Source of the DNA: Methanoplanus sp. FWC-SCC4
GTDB lineage: Archaea > Halobacteriota > Methanomicrobia > Methanomicrobiales > Methanomicrobiaceae
DNA length: 64,000 nt
Direction: 5' to 3'
Assembly: GCF_032878975.1 (NCBI RefSeq)
Contig: NZ_CP043875.1
Location: 62,001 to 126,000, forward strand
Part shown: piece by piece, positions 25,625-36,400 of the stretch
How positions within the stretch are numbered: the first letter of the stretch is position 1
Layout: each line of letters opens with the position of its first letter
The notes under the pieces: model-generated
Database searches by the model: none
What the model was told of the DNA's origin: nothing
What the model saw: the letters and a program-made list of their open reading frames with translations, nothing else
Made by a program: the position numbers and the translations under genes

Positions 25625-26509
25625 CTACAAAATCTCCCTTAGTATCCTGCATACCTGGCATTCGCCGAATACCGGTTCGCCGCAGACCTGGCATACTTTT
25701 GTATTTGTATTCTCCTCCTCTTCTCTTTTAGAGAGTTCCTTTTTGAGATTTAAAAGTGCAAATTTTGTTGCAGGGTGCCTGTAACTGTATCCGTTGAGCA
25801 TCTCCCTGACATCTGCACGAAGGGCGTTATGGGAGTACGGGCATCCCCTTTCCTCATAATTTTCAACATTTAAGAGTGCATATAATGCGACCTCCCTTTC
25901 GGGGAGCTCACAAAAAGGCCTTATCCTTGGAATCATCCCTTCTCTAGGGCTCTGATCATGCAAAAGTCTTGCAGCATCCCCCCTCAGGACGTTCATCATT
26001 ACAGACTGTGCATCGTCATCCAGATTGAAGCCCATTGCAATCTTTGTCGCCCCAAGCTCCCTTGCAAATTTGTTCAGGATCTGTCGTCTTAAGACACCGC
26101 AGTACGAGCAGGAATTTCTGTCACCCTTCTTTTCAACGATTTCATCAAGCGTGATTTTAAAGTTATCCTTAAATGATGTGGTATAACATTTTGCACCGTA
26201 TTTTTCGGCGATTTTTATTACAACAGAAGGGTCTCTGTAACCCTCTATCCCCTCGTCTATTGTGATCCCGAAGATCTCTATGTCCCTTCTTTCGCCGAAG
26301 GCTTTTTTAAGAAAATAAAGAACAGCACTGCTGTCTTTTCCGCCGCTCATTGCAACAGCTATTTTGTCATTGCGGGAGAGCCATTTATTCTGTCTTATTG
26401 TTTTTTTTGCCCGTGATTCAAAATCCGCAATAAAGTGCTCTTCACAGAGGTGTCTGCCCGAATACTTCTGAAATAATATTGCTTCCCTGTTGCATTTTGA
26501 GCATTTCAT
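25625..26509 (-). CDS. ncsA: tRNA 2-thiouridine synthetase, NcsA/CTU1 (TtcA-like) family
   Basis: 294 residues of the group that thiolates U34 in tRNA. An N-terminal zinc motif (Cys3, Cys6, Cys22, His25), the PP-loop SGGKDSS (55-61), a central CSYCG with the catalytic Cys pair, and a C-terminal zinc cluster (CQVCGEPVFGECQVC) match archaeal NcsA/CTU1. In archaea it works with a ubiquitin-like sulfur carrier. It is the first gene of an operon with the potassium channel and nadE, and its start lies only 42 bp from the divergent rio2 gene, so the two promoters overlap. Confidence 0.9.
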   Translation of the reverse strand: MKCSKCNREAILFQKYSGRHLCEEHFIADFESRAKKTIRQNKWLSRNDKIAVAMSGGKDSSAVLYFLKKAFGERRDIEIFGITIDEGIEGYRDPSVVIKIAEKYGAKCYTTSFKDNFKITLDEIVEKKGDRNSCSYCGVLRRQILNKFARELGATKIAMGFNLDDDAQSVMMNVLRGDAARLLHDQSPREGMIPRIRPFCELPEREVALYALLNVENYEERGCPYSHNALRADVREMLNGYSYRHPATKFALLNLKKELSKREEEENTNTKVCQVCGEPVFGECQVCRILREIL

Positions 26510-26551
26510 GTTATGATCTTACTCACTTATATCATCTTTAACAGATAAAAT
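26510..26551. promoter_or_regulatory. Compact divergent promoter between ncsA and rio2
   Basis: Only 42 bp separate the two start codons. The A/T stretch near 26526-26534 (CTTATATCA) is at the right distance from the ATG at 26552 for a leaderless rio2 mRNA, and the minus-strand promoter of ncsA must reach into rio2. No ribosome-binding site is seen before either ATG. Confidence 0.4.
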
Positions 26552-27424
26552 ATGTACAGAATTATGCCGGTTTCCGCAGACGATATAAGATCACTCCACA
26601 AGTATGAAATACGCATTTTAAAGGGCATTGAGAGGCTGATGAAGAGATATCAGTGGGTTCCCGAGGATAAACTGCGTGAGGCGGCTGACCTTTCCATGTC
26701 AGAACTTAATTACCGCCTCGGCCACCTGATGGCCAAGAATATGGTCAAGAGCAGCACTCTGCCTTACCAGGGCTACCAGCTCGTTTTCAACGGTTACGAC
26801 ACCCTTGCGGTAAATGCCCTTGTAAAGAAGGGGACTGTTCAGGCTCTTGGATGTCTTCTGGGTGTCGGGAAAGAGTCTGCTGTTTATGAGGCCCTCGGAG
26901 TCGGTGTGGTGGTTCTTAAATTTCATCGTATCGGGCAGCGGTCGTTTCAGTCTGTCAGGCTGAACCGGAATTATCTGCCTGAGTGGAAACACTTTCCCTG
27001 GATATTTGCCTCCAATGAATCTGCCACCAGGGAATTTGAGGCGCTAAAAGAGCTTCACAGGGGAGGAGTTTCTGTACCTGTTCCTGTTGGGATCAACAGA
27101 AATGTAGTTGCGATGTCCTTTATTGCAGGCGTCAATCTTAATCAGGCTGTTTTGGAAAATCCCGATGAAGTTCTTGACGAAATCCTTGAAAACATGAGGA
27201 TTGCATATAGCTTAGGTTACATTCACAATGATCTCTCAGAGTTCAATGTCATGGTGGACAACGAGAGGGTGTGGATCATCGACTGGCCGCAGTGGATTGA
27301 TCCGTCCCACGAAAACGCAGATGAGATCCTGAAACGTGATCTCTACAATATCGTAAATTATTTTTCAAAGAAATACGGAATATCGTTCACTGTGGAGGAG
27401 GCCCTTAAAAGGGTGGTCGGTTGA
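26552..27424 (+). CDS. rio2: RIO2-type serine kinase/ATPase
   Basis: 290 residues. N-terminal winged helix (about 8-85), then the RIO kinase domain with an atypical glycine loop GVGKESAVYEA (104-114), the ATP-binding Lys123 in VVLKFHR, the catalytic loop YIHNDLSEFNVMV (Asp227, Asn232) and the metal-binding IIDWPQWID (Asp244 in place of DFG). RIO2 acts in maturation of the small ribosomal subunit. It overlaps the DUF460 gene by four bases, so the two are probably translated together. Confidence 0.95.
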   Translation: MYRIMPVSADDIRSLHKYEIRILKGIERLMKRYQWVPEDKLREAADLSMSELNYRLGHLMAKNMVKSSTLPYQGYQLVFNGYDTLAVNALVKKGTVQALGCLLGVGKESAVYEALGVGVVVLKFHRIGQRSFQSVRLNRNYLPEWKHFPWIFASNESATREFEALKELHRGGVSVPVPVGINRNVVAMSFIAGVNLNQAVLENPDEVLDEILENMRIAYSLGYIHNDLSEFNVMVDNERVWIIDWPQWIDPSHENADEILKRDLYNIVNYFSKKYGISFTVEEALKRVVG

Positions 27425-29382
27425 AGGTATTTGGAATAGATATAATCAGGGGATCAGTTCGTTCAAAGTCAAAAAGACCTGTCTTTGCGTTTGTAAAGCG
27501 TGAAGGCGGTGAGCAGGTGTATCAAGGAGAGGTTTCCCTCTTCCGTCTGCAAAGGATAGTTTCTTCAGAAAAACCAGATATTCTTGCGGTTGACAGTATT
27601 CAGGAGATCTCAAAAAACCAGCAGGAACTTTTTTTGTTTATGCAGTCGCTTCCGCCAAAGACCAGGCTTGTTCAGGTCACTGGCGGTGAGAAGAAGGACA
27701 CTTTGGGCGTCGTTGCCGCCCGCTACAATCTGAAATTCAAAAACCGTTTTGACCCGTTTGTCGAGGCCCGGACAATTGCACACGTTGCAGAGCTCGGCGC
27801 AGGATGTGAGGTGATTGCGTTTGAAAACTCATGCGATATCATTGTCTCAAGGAGCAGGTCCATTGGGAAAGGCGGGTGGAGCCAGAACAGGTATATCCGG
27901 AAAATTCACGGGGCAGTACTTAACAGGGGGAGATATGTTGAGGATGCCTTAAAAGAGAGCGGCCTTCGGTTTGAAAAAACCGAAACGAAGGGTTTTGGAG
28001 GAATGAGGCGTGTTCATTTCCATGTCTTTGCTGCAAAAGACGACCTCCCGGTCAGCAATGAATCATATTCGGATGTGCAGATAAGAGTAAGTGCAAAGCG
28101 TCTTGACAGGATTCAGTACAAACCGCAGAGCGGGAAAAAGAAGAATCTGATTGTAGGAATTGATCCCGGGACAACAGTAGGCGTTGCGGCGGTTGATCTT
28201 GAAGGAAACCTTGTACATCTGAAAAGTTCAAGGCAGATGTCTTTGTCAGACTGGATAGAGGAGATATCATCTGTCGGGAAACCTGTTGTTGTGGCTTCTG
28301 ATGTATCCCGTATGCCTTCATCGGTTGAAAAAATCCGCCGTGCCTTTAAGGCGGCAGCATATACTCCAAGGGAAGACAGAACGCAGGATGAAAAGGCGGC
28401 AGTCTGCATATCATCCGGCTATTCCTTTAACAACGATCATGAGAGGGATTCGCTTGCGGCCGCACTTGAGGCTTACAAACTTTTCAAAAACAAATTCAGG
28501 AGTATTGAGAGGCGTGTTCCTCCCGGATATGATATGGACACTGTACGTGCCGGGATAATCAGGGGACTTTCAATAGAACAGATTCTCTCTGAAATATCGC
28601 CTTTACAATATCCCGAAAAGAAAGGGGAGCCTGTCGCCGCCGGAGAAGTTTTTGAGGAGAAAACTCCTGACGAATCAAAGGTTCTGAATCTGGAGGGGAT
28701 GGTCAAAAACCTGAGGCTTTATGTATCGGATTTGGAGACAGGGTTGTCAGAGAGGGACCTTGAAATTGAAAGACTAAATAAGCTGCTTAAATCCGAGAGG
28801 TCAGAACGGGCGGAAAAGAGGAAAAAATCCCGGGAGATTTCAAAGCTTGAAGCCGGGATGAAGTCCTTAAAGAAGCATCTTCGAAAGGAGGAGAAGAGGA
28901 ACAAAAAGCTGGTGATGCAGATCTCGCGTCTTAAGAGGTTTGCAGATCTTCAGATGGACGGTGAATTCATCCCGGTCAAAATCATCCCTGCGTTTACAAG
29001 AGAGGGGCTAAGGGCTCTTGAAGATGACCTTGGAGTGTCGGAAGGTGACATTTTGTATGTCAGCAGAACGGAAGGATGGGGCAATGCAGTTGTTTCCATT
29101 CTTAATGATGCCCGTGTATCTGCAGTGATTGCAGGCAGTTTTGATAAAAAACTTGAATATACATTTAGGGATCTCAAAATACCGATAATATCAGATCGTG
29201 AGATCCCTGTAAAGGTGAGGGGGAGAATCGGTACAATTAAAATGAAGGACCTCAAAAAGGCTCTCTCTTTGTGGGAGTCCCGCCAGGAAACATATGAGAC
29301 GGAGAAGAAGTTTGAGATGATTGAATCTATTGTGAAGGAATACAGAAGTGAAAGACAGGTGGAGGCGAGAAGACGTGGATGA
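27421..29382 (+). CDS. DUF460 protein with RNase-H-like fold and coiled coil
   Basis: 653 residues. A conserved archaeal family seen near translation genes. The N-terminal part (1-190) and the middle segment (225-410) have RNase-H-like signatures (FGIDIIRGSVRSKS; LIVGIDPGTTVGVAAVDLEG with Asp in a nuclease-like place); residues 435-525 are a long charged coiled coil; the C-terminal part is a small alpha/beta domain (about 530-630). Start TTG at 27421 overlaps the rio2 stop. The biochemical function of DUF460 is not established to my knowledge; a nuclease or resolvase-like role is a hypothesis. Confidence 0.85.
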   Translation: MKVFGIDIIRGSVRSKSKRPVFAFVKREGGEQVYQGEVSLFRLQRIVSSEKPDILAVDSIQEISKNQQELFLFMQSLPPKTRLVQVTGGEKKDTLGVVAARYNLKFKNRFDPFVEARTIAHVAELGAGCEVIAFENSCDIIVSRSRSIGKGGWSQNRYIRKIHGAVLNRGRYVEDALKESGLRFEKTETKGFGGMRRVHFHVFAAKDDLPVSNESYSDVQIRVSAKRLDRIQYKPQSGKKKNLIVGIDPGTTVGVAAVDLEGNLVHLKSSRQMSLSDWIEEISSVGKPVVVASDVSRMPSSVEKIRRAFKAAAYTPREDRTQDEKAAVCISSGYSFNNDHERDSLAAALEAYKLFKNKFRSIERRVPPGYDMDTVRAGIIRGLSIEQILSEISPLQYPEKKGEPVAAGEVFEEKTPDESKVLNLEGMVKNLRLYVSDLETGLSERDLEIERLNKLLKSERSERAEKRKKSREISKLEAGMKSLKKHLRKEEKRNKKLVMQISRLKRFADLQMDGEFIPVKIIPAFTREGLRALEDDLGVSEGDILYVSRTEGWGNAVVSILNDARVSAVIAGSFDKKLEYTFRDLKIPIISDREIPVKVRGRIGTIKMKDLKKALSLWESRQETYETEKKFEMIESIVKEYRSERQVEARRRG

Positions 29383-30220
29383 CAGGGAGCTTGTGAAAAT
29401 GATAGGGGGAATAATCGGCACTGATACCGTTGAGGACGACTGCGCAAAAATTCCCTTTGGTGACGATTATATAATTCTCAGCACTGATATGCTTCACGAA
29501 ACAACGGATTTCCCGACAGGCATGACAGACTGGCAAATCGGCTGGATGTCTGCCGCTGTAACCATATCCGACATTGCTTCAGACGGTGCCGTGCCTCTCG
29601 GTCTTTTGTTAGCCGCAGGTCTTGACAGGCCGGAGAGGCTCAAAGGCATAATGCAGGGTGCAAAGGCATGCTGTGATGAATACGGGGCTTCCCTAATCGG
29701 GGGTGACGTGGACGCACATTCCGAGCTTACGATTGTAACAACCGGTATCGGAAGGGTTGAAAAGGAAAATTATACGGGCCGGAAGGGTGCCCTGCCCGGA
29801 GATCTGGTCTGCATTGTTGGTGATCCCGGCTATGCACAGGCGGCTCTTGACGGTGATGCGAGGTACAGGGATTACCTCCTTATACCAAAGCCATTTGTTT
29901 ATGAGGGAAGAGAGCTTTCAAAAGCAGGTGTTTCGTCCATGATGGATGTGTCAGACGGCCTTGCACTTTCGCTTTATGATCTTGCCGATTTAAACGGGGT
30001 CGGTTTTGAGATTGACTCAGGCAAACTTCCAAAAACTCTTCCGCAGGACTATGTGCTTTACGGCGGAGGGGATTTTGGTCTGCTTTTCACATGTGAGGAG
30101 AGTATTCTCCGGTCACTGGAAGTTGGTGCAACCGTTATCGGGCGTGTGATCTCTGATGCAGGAGTCTTTGTTGACGGAAAAACTGTAGAGAGAAGGGGCT
30201 ATGTCCATAAATGGGATTAA
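29375..30220 (+). CDS. thiL: Thiamine-monophosphate kinase
   Basis: 281 residues from GTG 29375, chosen because GGTGGAGG (29359-29366) is well placed upstream and the usual family start (DRELVKMIGG) follows; an ATG upstream at 29348 gives ten extra residues without homology. ThiL converts thiamine phosphate to the diphosphate with ATP. Motifs: DDCAKIPFGDDYIILSTDML with metal-binding Asp, WMSAAVTISDIASDGAVPLG, GGDVDAHSE and VSDGLALSLYDLADLNGVG. It overlaps the DUF460 stop by eight bases. Confidence 0.9.
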   Translation: MDDRELVKMIGGIIGTDTVEDDCAKIPFGDDYIILSTDMLHETTDFPTGMTDWQIGWMSAAVTISDIASDGAVPLGLLLAAGLDRPERLKGIMQGAKACCDEYGASLIGGDVDAHSELTIVTTGIGRVEKENYTGRKGALPGDLVCIVGDPGYAQAALDGDARYRDYLLIPKPFVYEGRELSKAGVSSMMDVSDGLALSLYDLADLNGVGFEIDSGKLPKTLPQDYVLYGGGDFGLLFTCEESILRSLEVGATVIGRVISDAGVFVDGKTVERRGYVHKWD

Positions 30221-30297
30221 AATTTCAGGGTGTTTTTGTCTCTAATTTTGATTGTTTAATGTTTAAATAAAAGATAATCCAAGGAACTAATATTATA

Positions 30298-33200
30298 ATG
30301 CCTCAAAAATATCTTTTTAAGACCCCCCCGGGTGAGGGTCTTTTTGAATGCACAAAAAGTTTTGAGAAATGTTATCTGGAAGATCCCTTTAATACATTTC
30401 TGATTGTCCCGACAAAGCGTCTTGCTGAAAAAATAAAATCTGAGCTTTTAAAATCCGGTTCTGCAATTCTTTCAGATTCTGTTTTGGATCCAAAGGATTT
30501 TGCAAAAAATCGGATCATGCAGGATTCTGTTCAAAATCCGAGGATAATATCCGATGAAGATGTAAAAATGCTTCTTTCAAATGTTTTGAGGAAGAATAAG
30601 AAGAATGTTGAAGCCCTCTCCCTCTCAGGCGATTTTTCTCTGAGGCTTGTCGCTGATCTGCTGACACTTTTTTCAGTGATTGACGAGCGGTGCGTTGATT
30701 TCCCAGGGGTTTTGAAGGATGTTTCCAGTTTAAAAACCCGGGCGCTTGGAAGGATATACACGGACTTTTCAGAGATTATGCGTGAAAAGGGGATGGTTTA
30801 TCCTGCAAATATTTACAAAAAAGCGTCTGAGGCAAAGAACGGGATGGAAGGCAAAAAAATATTCATATTTGGAATATACGAGCCCCTTCCCTCACTCAGG
30901 CAGTTTATCTGCTCTCTTTATGAAGACGGGGCGGATATTCATTATTATCTGCCGTATTGCCAAAATGAGCGTGTTTTCGCAGACGACGGCGGATGGCTAT
31001 CACCTGACTTAGTCAGCTTTATTGCAGACGGGGAGGAGCCCGGACCTTTTTCCTCTCTATTTGGAGAAAGCATAAAAGAAACCGGAAAAAATGAACCCCT
31101 TATTTATCAGAACAGATTTTCAAAAGTTGAAAAGGAGTTTGAGGCAATTGCGCAGGAGATATCGGATCTAATAAAATCAGGTGTAAAACCCTCTGAAATC
31201 TGTGTTGCGACTCCTGATCCTGCCGGTGCGACAGGTATTGCTGAGGAGATCTTCCCTGATTTTTGCATCCCGTTCTCATCCTCCGCAACAATTTCACTTT
31301 CACGTTCACCGCTTGTTCAGGCTGTAATGCTGATAAACGAGGTTATTGTGAGCAATTTTGGAAGAGAAGAGGTCATCGCGATGTTCTCTTCGGATTATCT
31401 CTCTCTTTGCAGTGATCCCTCCCTCATTGACTACATTGCAAAAAAAGCAATGATTGAGGACGGACTTTCATACTGGGGCAGAAATATCGAAAGTCTGATT
31501 GCAAGAAACATGGCTTCTCTCTCCCTCCCCGACACTCCTGATTACAGGAAGGAAAGGCTGGAAAAGGAGATTGATGACGCCATAATGGTGAGGGATGCCG
31601 TTATGCCTGTTTTGTCGGATCTTGACAATCTGATAAGGGACAATACATATGCCGGTCACCTTGAAAATCTCGGGAAACTCTATCAAAAGTGGAATATTCC
31701 TAAAATATCTTCTGATTCCGGTGAATTGTCAGAAAGACGGGACTGGCGTGACCTGAGGCTTTTCTCTGAATTCCTTGACAACCTCAGGTCAACTGCCGGA
31801 GAATTTGGTGATGGAAGAATAAATTTTATGGAATTTTCTGCATTTCTATCCTCTGCAACAGCCGGGCTAAGAGTTCCTTCTGTCAGGGATGACACGGCTG
31901 TCCAGATTGCCGGTATTCAGGGTCTTCAGAATACAAAATACCGTTTTGTCTTTCTTGCAGGGCTCATCGGCGGGAAAATCCCTGAAATTCCTCCCCTTCT
32001 GCCATATCTGAATGAAAAGGAGGATCAGGCGGTCTGGCCGGGGAAGAAACGGGAAAAAATCCGTTGGGAGAGGTTCTATTTTATTTCAGCACTGATATCA
32101 GCAAAAGAGAGGCTTTACCTGAGCTGTCATGACATGGAGGCGGGAAAGCCCTGCATTCCCTCACAGTTTTTCCAGGCGGCAGCGGATGCATATTCGCCGG
32201 ATACGTGGGGGGAAAAAGAGCCCTTCGATTCTTACAGATATTCTCTAAAACAACTGGGGCGGTTCCTGGCAGGTCAGGGGGGTGTGCCTGATACAATCCC
32301 CGAAAATGCTGATGTGGTCTCTGTTCTCAATCACATAAATATTGAGAATTATTATAGAAGAGGGCTTTACGATACGGCATATGACGGAAATCTCAGTGGA
32401 GAGCAGGTAATTTCCAAAGTGCTTGAAGAGCGTTTCAGTGAGGATTACCCGTATTCACCTACATCACTTGAGGTGTATTCAGACTGCCCTTTTCGTTTTT
32501 ATTTAAAACATGTTCTGGGCCTGACATCCCCTCCCGAAGTTGATTTTACCCTGTCTTCTTCCGACAGAGGTTCTCTGATTCATGAAAGCCTCTCGTCGTT
32601 TTATTCAGGGTGGATGCAAAGCCATCGGAATGCCCCGGGAGAACCGGATCGCGAAGAGGCACTGAACTTCGTGATTTCAATCGCCGAAAAGATGATCGAA
32701 AGCTACGGCAAGAGCGGGCCTGCGTGGGATTCCATGGCAAATGAGATCCTCGGTAAAACGGGATACGGAAAAGGAATTCTTGAAAAGTTCATTGAAGAGG
32801 AGATCATTCTCTCCAAAACCGAATTTGTCCCTCATCTTTTTGAGGAGGGATTCGGGTTTGAAGGCCTTTTGTCTTCCCTTTCTAAAGAGCCGGTGTCCCT
32901 TTCCACATCTGATGGACGAAGCATAAAGATAAGGGGTTTTGTTGACCGTGTTGACGCAACCTCTGACGGCAGGTTTGCGGTAATTGACTACAAAACAGGT
33001 AATTACCCGAAACTGGCTGACATAAAATCCGGAAAAGCCCTTCAGCTTCCGCTTTACCAAAAGGCAGTTGAGAAGATATCAGGGATGAGGGGAGTCGGCG
33101 GTTTTTACTACAAACTCTCAGGAAGAGAGGTTGTAAGACGTGCAGAGATTTATGATGCAGGCGAGGATGAACTCTTCTCGGTTTTTGGAAAAAGCAGGAT

Positions 33201-33402
33201 TAAGGATGGGGAATTTACTGAAATTATTGATTCCTCCGTTGATTATGCCTGCAATTATGCGGATTCAATAAGGAGGGGAATTTTTACGCCGGCGGATGAT
33301 GCGGGAGGCTGCTCTGATTACTGTGACTTTAAGTCTGTCTGCCGTTTTTCAGAGTTCAGGCTTCTTGAACAAAATGAAGAGAACACGGAGTGTGATGAGT
33401 AA
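30298..33402 (+). CDS. AddB-like PD-(D/E)xK nuclease with Fe-S cluster motif
   Basis: 1034 residues. The N-terminal two thirds resemble the inactive helicase fold of AddB subunits (FLIVPTKRLAEKIKSELLKSG; AGLIGGKIPEIPPLLPYLNE), but no Walker A motif is seen. The C-terminal nuclease has VIDYKTGNYPKLADIKSGKA and QLPLYQKA (the D-ExK and Q-x3-Y elements). Four cysteines typical of AddB iron-sulfur nucleases are present: one in YSDCPFRFYLK and three in GGCSDYCDFKSVCRF. It is followed directly by the helicase gene (TAAATG), the arrangement of bacterial addB-addA. Probable role: processing of double-strand DNA ends for recombination. Confidence 0.85.
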   Translation: MPQKYLFKTPPGEGLFECTKSFEKCYLEDPFNTFLIVPTKRLAEKIKSELLKSGSAILSDSVLDPKDFAKNRIMQDSVQNPRIISDEDVKMLLSNVLRKNKKNVEALSLSGDFSLRLVADLLTLFSVIDERCVDFPGVLKDVSSLKTRALGRIYTDFSEIMREKGMVYPANIYKKASEAKNGMEGKKIFIFGIYEPLPSLRQFICSLYEDGADIHYYLPYCQNERVFADDGGWLSPDLVSFIADGEEPGPFSSLFGESIKETGKNEPLIYQNRFSKVEKEFEAIAQEISDLIKSGVKPSEICVATPDPAGATGIAEEIFPDFCIPFSSSATISLSRSPLVQAVMLINEVIVSNFGREEVIAMFSSDYLSLCSDPSLIDYIAKKAMIEDGLSYWGRNIESLIARNMASLSLPDTPDYRKERLEKEIDDAIMVRDAVMPVLSDLDNLIRDNTYAGHLENLGKLYQKWNIPKISSDSGELSERRDWRDLRLFSEFLDNLRSTAGEFGDGRINFMEFSAFLSSATAGLRVPSVRDDTAVQIAGIQGLQNTKYRFVFLAGLIGGKIPEIPPLLPYLNEKEDQAVWPGKKREKIRWERFYFISALISAKERLYLSCHDMEAGKPCIPSQFFQAAADAYSPDTWGEKEPFDSYRYSLKQLGRFLAGQGGVPDTIPENADVVSVLNHINIENYYRRGLYDTAYDGNLSGEQVISKVLEERFSEDYPYSPTSLEVYSDCPFRFYLKHVLGLTSPPEVDFTLSSSDRGSLIHESLSSFYSGWMQSHRNAPGEPDREEALNFVISIAEKMIESYGKSGPAWDSMANEILGKTGYGKGILEKFIEEEIILSKTEFVPHLFEEGFGFEGLLSSLSKEPVSLSTSDGRSIKIRGFVDRVDATSDGRFAVIDYKTGNYPKLADIKSGKALQLPLYQKAVEKISGMRGVGGFYYKLSGREVVRRAEIYDAGEDELFSVFGKSRIKDGEFTEIIDSSVDYACNYADSIRRGIFTPADDAGGCSDYCDFKSVCRFSEFRLLEQNEENTECDE

Positions 33403-36400
33403 ATGCTCACAGACAGACAAAAAGAGGCGTTAAGGGATGACGTGAGTCTTTGTGTGACGGCGGGTGCGGGAACCGGCAAAACACATGTGCTTGTAAGCCG
33501 GTATATACATTTAATTGAGAATTCAGGCTGCCGCCCTTCTGATATTCTTGCCCTGACCTTTACCGACAAGGCAGCCTCGGAGATGAAGGAGAGGGCTGAG
33601 AAGGAGATCTTTTTAAAGGAGGGTAAATTCTGGGATCAGATAAAGGAAGAGATGATGTGGGCGAACATATCCACCTTTCATTCCTTCTGTTCGGGCGTAT
33701 TAAGGGAATTTTCACTGGAGGCAGGCCTTGATCCGGGGTATGTAATTCTTGGTGAGAGTGACTCCGAAGAGATAATCGCAGGTGCACTAAAGCGTATCTT
33801 TCATGAAAACCCTCCCGTTGCTGTTGGAAAAAATGTATCCGACGCCCTTGATGCCTTCGGGCTTTTTTATCTTGAAAAATACCTGAGAATTCTTTACATC
33901 AGAAGAAGATATGCAACAGAGTTCTTCAGGGAACTATCAGAAAATCCAAGGAAGGTTGTCTCTGTATGGCAGGATGTTCTTCTGGAAGAGAAAACGAGAA
34001 TTGCAAAAGAGTTTAAGGGAAGCGGGCCTCTCTTTTCAGCGGCAAAATCACTCCTCGGACTTGCAGATGCCTATGCAGGTGAGGGTGACAAGGCTACAAA
34101 GTATCTCTTTGATGTCCGTGATTCCCTCCGGATGCTTTTTGAGGATGACCCTGAGTCAGTCTGCACGGGACTTTACGGAGTCGCAAACACAAAGGGCGGT
34201 TCAGCCAGAATGGGCAAAAAGGAGATATTCGGAGATGACAAAAATCTCCTGATTTCTTCTTATTCGGCGTTAAAGGAATATGCATCCGGTCTTCCCTCTG
34301 AAATTCTAAAAGGTGAGATAGGACCGGATCTGCCTGTAACCAAAAGGACTCTGAAGATTCTCTCCTGTCTTGGTGTTGTGTTTGGCTATATGACAGAAAT
34401 CATTGAGAGAGAAAAGCGAAAGAGAGGCGGGATTGATTTCACCGATATGATCAATCTCACCGACTCCCTCTTTAAAAACCATCCCGATCTGGTAAGCCGT
34501 CATTTTAAGGGAAGATACAAATTCATAATGGTCGACGAGTTTCAGGACACCGACCCTGTTCAGGCGGATATTGTCGGAAAACTCTTATCAGATGCCAAAA
34601 GGGGCTGTAAAAGCCTGTTCATTGTCGGTGATCCAAAGCAGTCTATATATCTCTTCAGGGATGCGGATGTAACCCAGTTTCGCCGTTCCGGAGACAAAAT
34701 AACTGAAGAGTTCGGGGGCATAACGGTTGCACTGGATATAAACTTCCGGAGCACAAATGAGGTTCTTTCTTTTGTAAATCTCTTATTTTCAAGACTTCTT
34801 GTTGAAACCAAAAGGCCCTGGGATTTTTCATATGAGCCAATATCGGTTTCCGACAAAAGAAAGGATGACAGGGGATCAGTTGAGCTGATTATCTGTCAGT
34901 CTGCAAAAAGAGCATCTGAAAGGGCGGTTTTAGAGGCAGAATCTGTCGCAAAAAGAATAAAGGCCGCCGTAACATCCGATCCTCTCTATGTATGGCATGA
35001 AAACCCGGATGACAAAAGTCCTCTAAAATGTCAGGCAGGATACGGGGATATCGCGGTTTTACTTGAGAGAAGGAAGAATCTCAAATATCTTGAGCATGCA
35101 CTCTCACTCTATGACATTCCGTACCGTGTTCATGCCGGTTTTGGCCTTTACACCCGGCAGGAAATAACGGATGTCAGATCAGTCCTCTCCTTTTTAAAAA
35201 ATCCGGCTGATGACATATCCCTCTACGCCCTCCTGAGATCGCCGTGGTTTGGCTTTTCGGATGCCAGGCTTTTTATGATATCAAAAGGGTCGGGAAAAAA
35301 TCTATATTCAAAGCTGAAATTATCAGACGATGAGGATGCAAAGGAGGCCTTTTTAAAACTCTCCAAATGGGTTTTGTTTGCCGGCAGAAACACACCCTCT
35401 GAGATTTACAGGCATATCATAAATGACTCCTGTATACATGCCGTTTATGCAGGCATTTCAGAGGGAGAGCAGATGATTGCGAACATTGAAAAGCTTGGCG
35501 GAATTATTCGTGAAAGGGAGAAGGCAGGATTCTACTCCCTTGACAGGCTTGTAAACGATCTCAATACCGCCTGTGAATCAAACGAAGCGGAGGGAGAGGC
35601 TGAGCCTGAGACAGCAGGCGGGGATTCTGTTCTTATTATGACTGTCCACGCTTCAAAGGGGCTTGAGTTTCCGGTTGTATTTGCCCCCGGTCTTACCGAT
35701 TCCGCACCTCCCGACAATGAGACAATTCTGGTTGACGACAGGCTCGGAGTCGGAATAAAGGTTCCTGATTTTGATACAGGCGATGATTTCATAAATTCGC
35801 CTCCGCTTTCACTTCAGAAATATATAAAGAGCCAGAAGCTCCGTGCCGAGTCAAAGAGGCTTTTTTATGTTGCGGCGACAAGGGCACGTGACCATCTGAT
35901 TATGTCGGGCACACTTCCAAAAGAACTGCCTGCATCGGCTGAGTCCTGTAAAACGAGAATGGACTGGATTATGCACTATCTTTTTGCCGGCCTGAACAAA
36001 ATCCCCGAAGACGGGATTTACAACGCAGGAGATGAGGGAAAGCCTGTAAATATCAGGGTTATTTCAGCAGAGAGTATGTCAGGTGTGCCACGGAGTCATC
36101 AGGGCAGGATTCTGGCAAAACCTGATACTGCCCTTTTGGATTCATGTAAAAAGAGTCCGGTTGAGAAAACCACCCCTTCTGTTTTGCCCCGGGGTGCTTT
36201 TTCAGCGACAGAGATTGAGGCTTATGTAAGATCGCCTGAAAGACACAGGAAGCTGTACATTGAGAGAAGGCCGGAAATTGGTCTTTTGCAATACCCTGAT
36301 AAACCCGACGGCAGAGTTTTGGGGAAGATAAACCACGAGATCTTTTCAGGCAGGACTCCGGAGGAAGTTCTTTTAAAATACGGCGCTGAACCAGACGATG

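Noticed and set aside
30298-33402. A Cas4-like reading of the Cys-containing nuclease
   Set aside because: The protein is 1034 residues with an AddB-like body, no CRISPR repeats are present, and it is coupled to an AddA-like helicase.
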